Assembly: GCA_946409855.1 (NCBI GenBank)
Contig: CAMJXZ010000178.1
Span: forward strand, 1 to 6,829
Origin: an uncultured Clostridia bacterium
GTDB lineage: Bacteria; Bacillota; Clostridia; Christensenellales; Aristaeellaceae
Direction of reading: 5' to 3'
Length of the DNA stretch: 6,829 bases
The first letter of the stretch is position 1. Each line of letters opens with the position of its first letter. This document shows positions 5,217 to 6,829 of the stretch, piece after piece. A model generated the notes under the pieces. It was not told the origin of the DNA and ran no database searches. It saw only the letters and a list, made by a program, of their open reading frames with translations. The position numbers and the translations under genes were made by a program.

Positions 5217-5250
5217 AAGGGACTGCCGCAGAATACTGCCGCAGCCCCTT
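5217..5250 (+). other. strong hairpin upstream of trpY
   Basis: Positions 5217-5231 pair with 5236-5250 at 13 of 15 positions around an AATA loop. The inner arms are the direct repeat CTGCCGCAG, self-complementary except for a central C-C mismatch. It ends 20 nt before the trpY start and has no T-tract, so it could mark a processing or stability boundary between trpX and trpYZ. Confidence 0.75.
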
Positions 5251-5270
5251 CCCTGTGACCGGAGCGGAAC

Positions 5271-6206
5271 ATGGATTACACAAAGATCTTGGATCTGGGC
5301 CAGACGGCGCTGGAGCTGGGCCTGATCAACGCGCTGACGGTGCTGGCGCTGTTCCTGAGCTATTCGATGCTGAACGTCTGCGACCTGTCCACCGACGGGT
5401 GCTTTACGCTGGGGGCCGCCGTGGGGGCGCTGGTGGCGCTGGCCGGGTACCCCTGGCTGTCCCTGCCGGCGGCGATGCTGGCCGGCATGACGTCCGGCTT
5501 CGTGACGGCCACGCTGCAGATGCGCATGGGCGTGCAGAGCCTGCTGGCCGGCATCGTGGTCAACACCGGGCTGTACTCGGTCAACATGGCGCTGACCGGC
5601 AACAAGGCGACCCTCAACATGAACAAGACGCCCACCGTCTTCACCATGATGAAAAACGTCCTTTCGGGCGGTCCGGCGGCCGGGCAGTACAAGCTGTTCG
5701 TGCTGCTGATCGCCGTGCTGCTGGCGGCGATTTTCCTGGTGCTGTTCCTGCGCACCCGGCTGGGCCTGGCCATCCGGGCCACCGGCAGCAACGCGGACAT
5801 GGTGCGCTCCTCCTCCATCAACCCGACCTTCACCACCACCGTGGGGCTGTGCGTGTCGAATTCCCTGACCGCCCTGTCCGGCTGCCTGATGGCCCAGCAG
5901 CAGAAGAGCTTTGACATCAACATGGGCTCCGGCATGGTGACGGTGGCCCTGGCCTCCCTGCTGATCGGCGGGGTCATCGTCGCTTCCAGGAAGCGCATTC
6001 CCCTGCGCGTGCTGGGCGCGGTGCTGGGCGCATTCCTCTTCCGCGTGGTCTACGCCCTGGCCCTGAGGCTGGATATGCCCGCCTTCATGCTGAAGGCCAT
6101 CTCCTCCCTGATCGTCGTGCTGGCGATCTCCGGGCCCTACCTGCGCAAGCAGCTGCCCTTGGTCTTCCGCCGCTGGAAGGCCGGCCGGGAAGGGGGGCGG
6201 GCCTGA
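5271..6206 (+). CDS. trpY: tryptophan ABC transporter permease TrpY
   Basis: A 311-residue integral membrane protein of the COG4120 group within the branched-chain amino acid/ribose permease fold (PF02653). It forms the translocation path for the substrate delivered by TrpX. Hydrophobic segments lie near 15-36, 44-60, 63-81, 88-108, 141-160, 187-206, 222-239, 246-266 and 272-290. The cytoplasmic coupling loop FLRTRLGLAIRATGSNADMVRSSSIN (159-184) is the family signature that contacts the ATPase, and ASLLIGGVI (228-236) is also typical. Length is normal. GGAG at 5261-5264 lies 6 nt before the ATG. A 552-bp gap separates it from trpX, unusually long for this operon, while its stop overlaps the trpZ start by one base. 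Transporter family is clear; tryptophan as substrate is inferred from the T-box upstream of trpX. Confidence 0.9.
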   Translation: MDYTKILDLGQTALELGLINALTVLALFLSYSMLNVCDLSTDGCFTLGAAVGALVALAGYPWLSLPAAMLAGMTSGFVTATLQMRMGVQSLLAGIVVNTGLYSVNMALTGNKATLNMNKTPTVFTMMKNVLSGGPAAGQYKLFVLLIAVLLAAIFLVLFLRTRLGLAIRATGSNADMVRSSSINPTFTTTVGLCVSNSLTALSGCLMAQQQKSFDINMGSGMVTVALASLLIGGVIVASRKRIPLRVLGAVLGAFLFRVVYALALRLDMPAFMLKAISSLIVVLAISGPYLRKQLPLVFRRWKAGREGGRA

Positions 6207-6829
6207 TGCTCAAAATGACCCACGTCTCCAAGACCTTCCACCCCGGCACACCGGACGCGAAAACCGCCCTGGACGACGTCAATCTCCACATCCACCCGGG
6301 CGACTTTGTCAGCATCATCGGGGCCAACGGGGCAGGTAAATCCACCCTCTTTAACGCCATCTGCGGCTCCTTCATGGTCGATACCGGAAGCATCTTCCTG
6401 GACGGCGCCAACATCACCATGACGCCGGACCACCGGCGGGCCAAGGTGATCGGCCGGCTCTTTCAGGACCCGATGCTCGGCAGCGCGCCGGACATGAGCA
6501 TCGAGGAAAACCTGGCCCTGGCCTCCGGCATGGGCGGCTGGCTCAGCCACGTGTCCGCGGCGGACCGCCGGGCCTTCCGAGACAGGCTGTCCCTGCTCGG
6601 CATGGGCCTGGAGGACCGGATGCGCCAGCCCGTCGGCCTGCTGTCCGGCGGCCAGCGCCAGGCACTGACGCTGCTGATGGCCACCTACCACATCCCAAAG
6701 CTCCTCCTGCTGGACGAGCATACCGCCGCCCTGGACCCGGGCACGGCTGAAAAGGTACTCAAGCTGACGGACGACATCGTCCGTGAAAACCATATCACCT
6801 GCCTGATGATCACCCACAACATGCAAAGC
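6206..6829 (+). CDS. trpZ: tryptophan ABC transporter ATPase TrpZ (3' end cut off)
   Basis: The first 208 residues of an ABC ATPase of the COG1101 type, cytoplasmic, powering import through TrpY. Walker A is GANGAGKST (39-47), the Q-loop is Gln87, the signature is LSGGQ (146-150), Walker B is LLLLDE (166-171), the D-loop is ALDP (175-178), and the H-loop is His204 in ITHNM. After Walker B it reads DEHTAALDP where most ABC proteins have DEPT; from memory this is normal for this family. Start and stop of the operon pair overlap as TGATG (6204-6208), implying translational coupling with trpY. The reading frame runs off the window end with no stop; about 40-50 further residues would be expected from usual family length. 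All catalytic motifs are present, so the visible part looks functional. Confidence 0.9.
   Translation, partial: MLKMTHVSKTFHPGTPDAKTALDDVNLHIHPGDFVSIIGANGAGKSTLFNAICGSFMVDTGSIFLDGANITMTPDHRRAKVIGRLFQDPMLGSAPDMSIEENLALASGMGGWLSHVSAADRRAFRDRLSLLGMGLEDRMRQPVGLLSGGQRQALTLLMATYHIPKLLLLDEHTAALDPGTAEKVLKLTDDIVRENHITCLMITHNMQS

Noticed and set aside
5255..5914. 219-codon frame starting GTG inside trpY in another frame
   Set aside because: It overlaps the permease gene and gives a Gly/Ala/Arg/His-rich product with no recognised motif.
1..6829. Defence system, prophage or toxin-antitoxin locus
   Set aside because: No nuclease, integrase, phage structural, toxin or antitoxin signature was seen in any supported gene.

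Overview
The window looks like chromosomal DNA of a GC-rich Clostridia-type Bacillota, probably an uncultured gut or rumen lineage. The grounds are a tRNA-sensing T-box leader, strong Shine-Dalgarno sites, sigma-A type promoters, intrinsic terminators and short hairpin or microsatellite-like intergenic repeats. The lineage is inferred from style, not from a marker gene. All supported genes lie on the + strand.

Left part (1-1617): an AT-rich start and a structured stretch with a candidate terminator/attenuator, then a 10-bp-period tandem repeat. Next come a class I SAM-dependent methyltransferase (326-1114) and a GNAT acetyltransferase (1171-1617), probably one small operon. Their substrates are unknown.

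Middle part (1618-3274): about 540 bp of gene-free GC-rich DNA holding a direct-repeat pair and a 23-bp inverted repeat. A promoter with fully consensus -35 and -10 boxes follows (2160-2188), then a 200-nt leader and a small zinc-ribbon protein with two membrane segments (2399-2971). That gene ends at a good intrinsic terminator (3045-3078).

Right part (3275-6829): a tryptophan-uptake operon. A promoter is followed by a T-box leader whose specifier codon reads UGG (Trp) and whose antiterminator carries UGGC, matching the G discriminator of tRNA-Trp. A 13-bp terminator hairpin excludes the antiterminator. Downstream lie trpX (substrate-binding protein), trpY (permease) and the start of trpZ (ATPase, cut by the window edge). 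When uncharged tRNA-Trp accumulates, the leader should read through and the importer should be made.

The oddest part is the 552-bp gap between trpX and trpY. It contains several hairpins, a 25-bp direct repeat, and a 21-unit, 7-bp-period CTAATCN tandem array that is C-rich and almost free of G. TrpX also lacks the lipobox cysteine expected for a Gram-positive binding protein.
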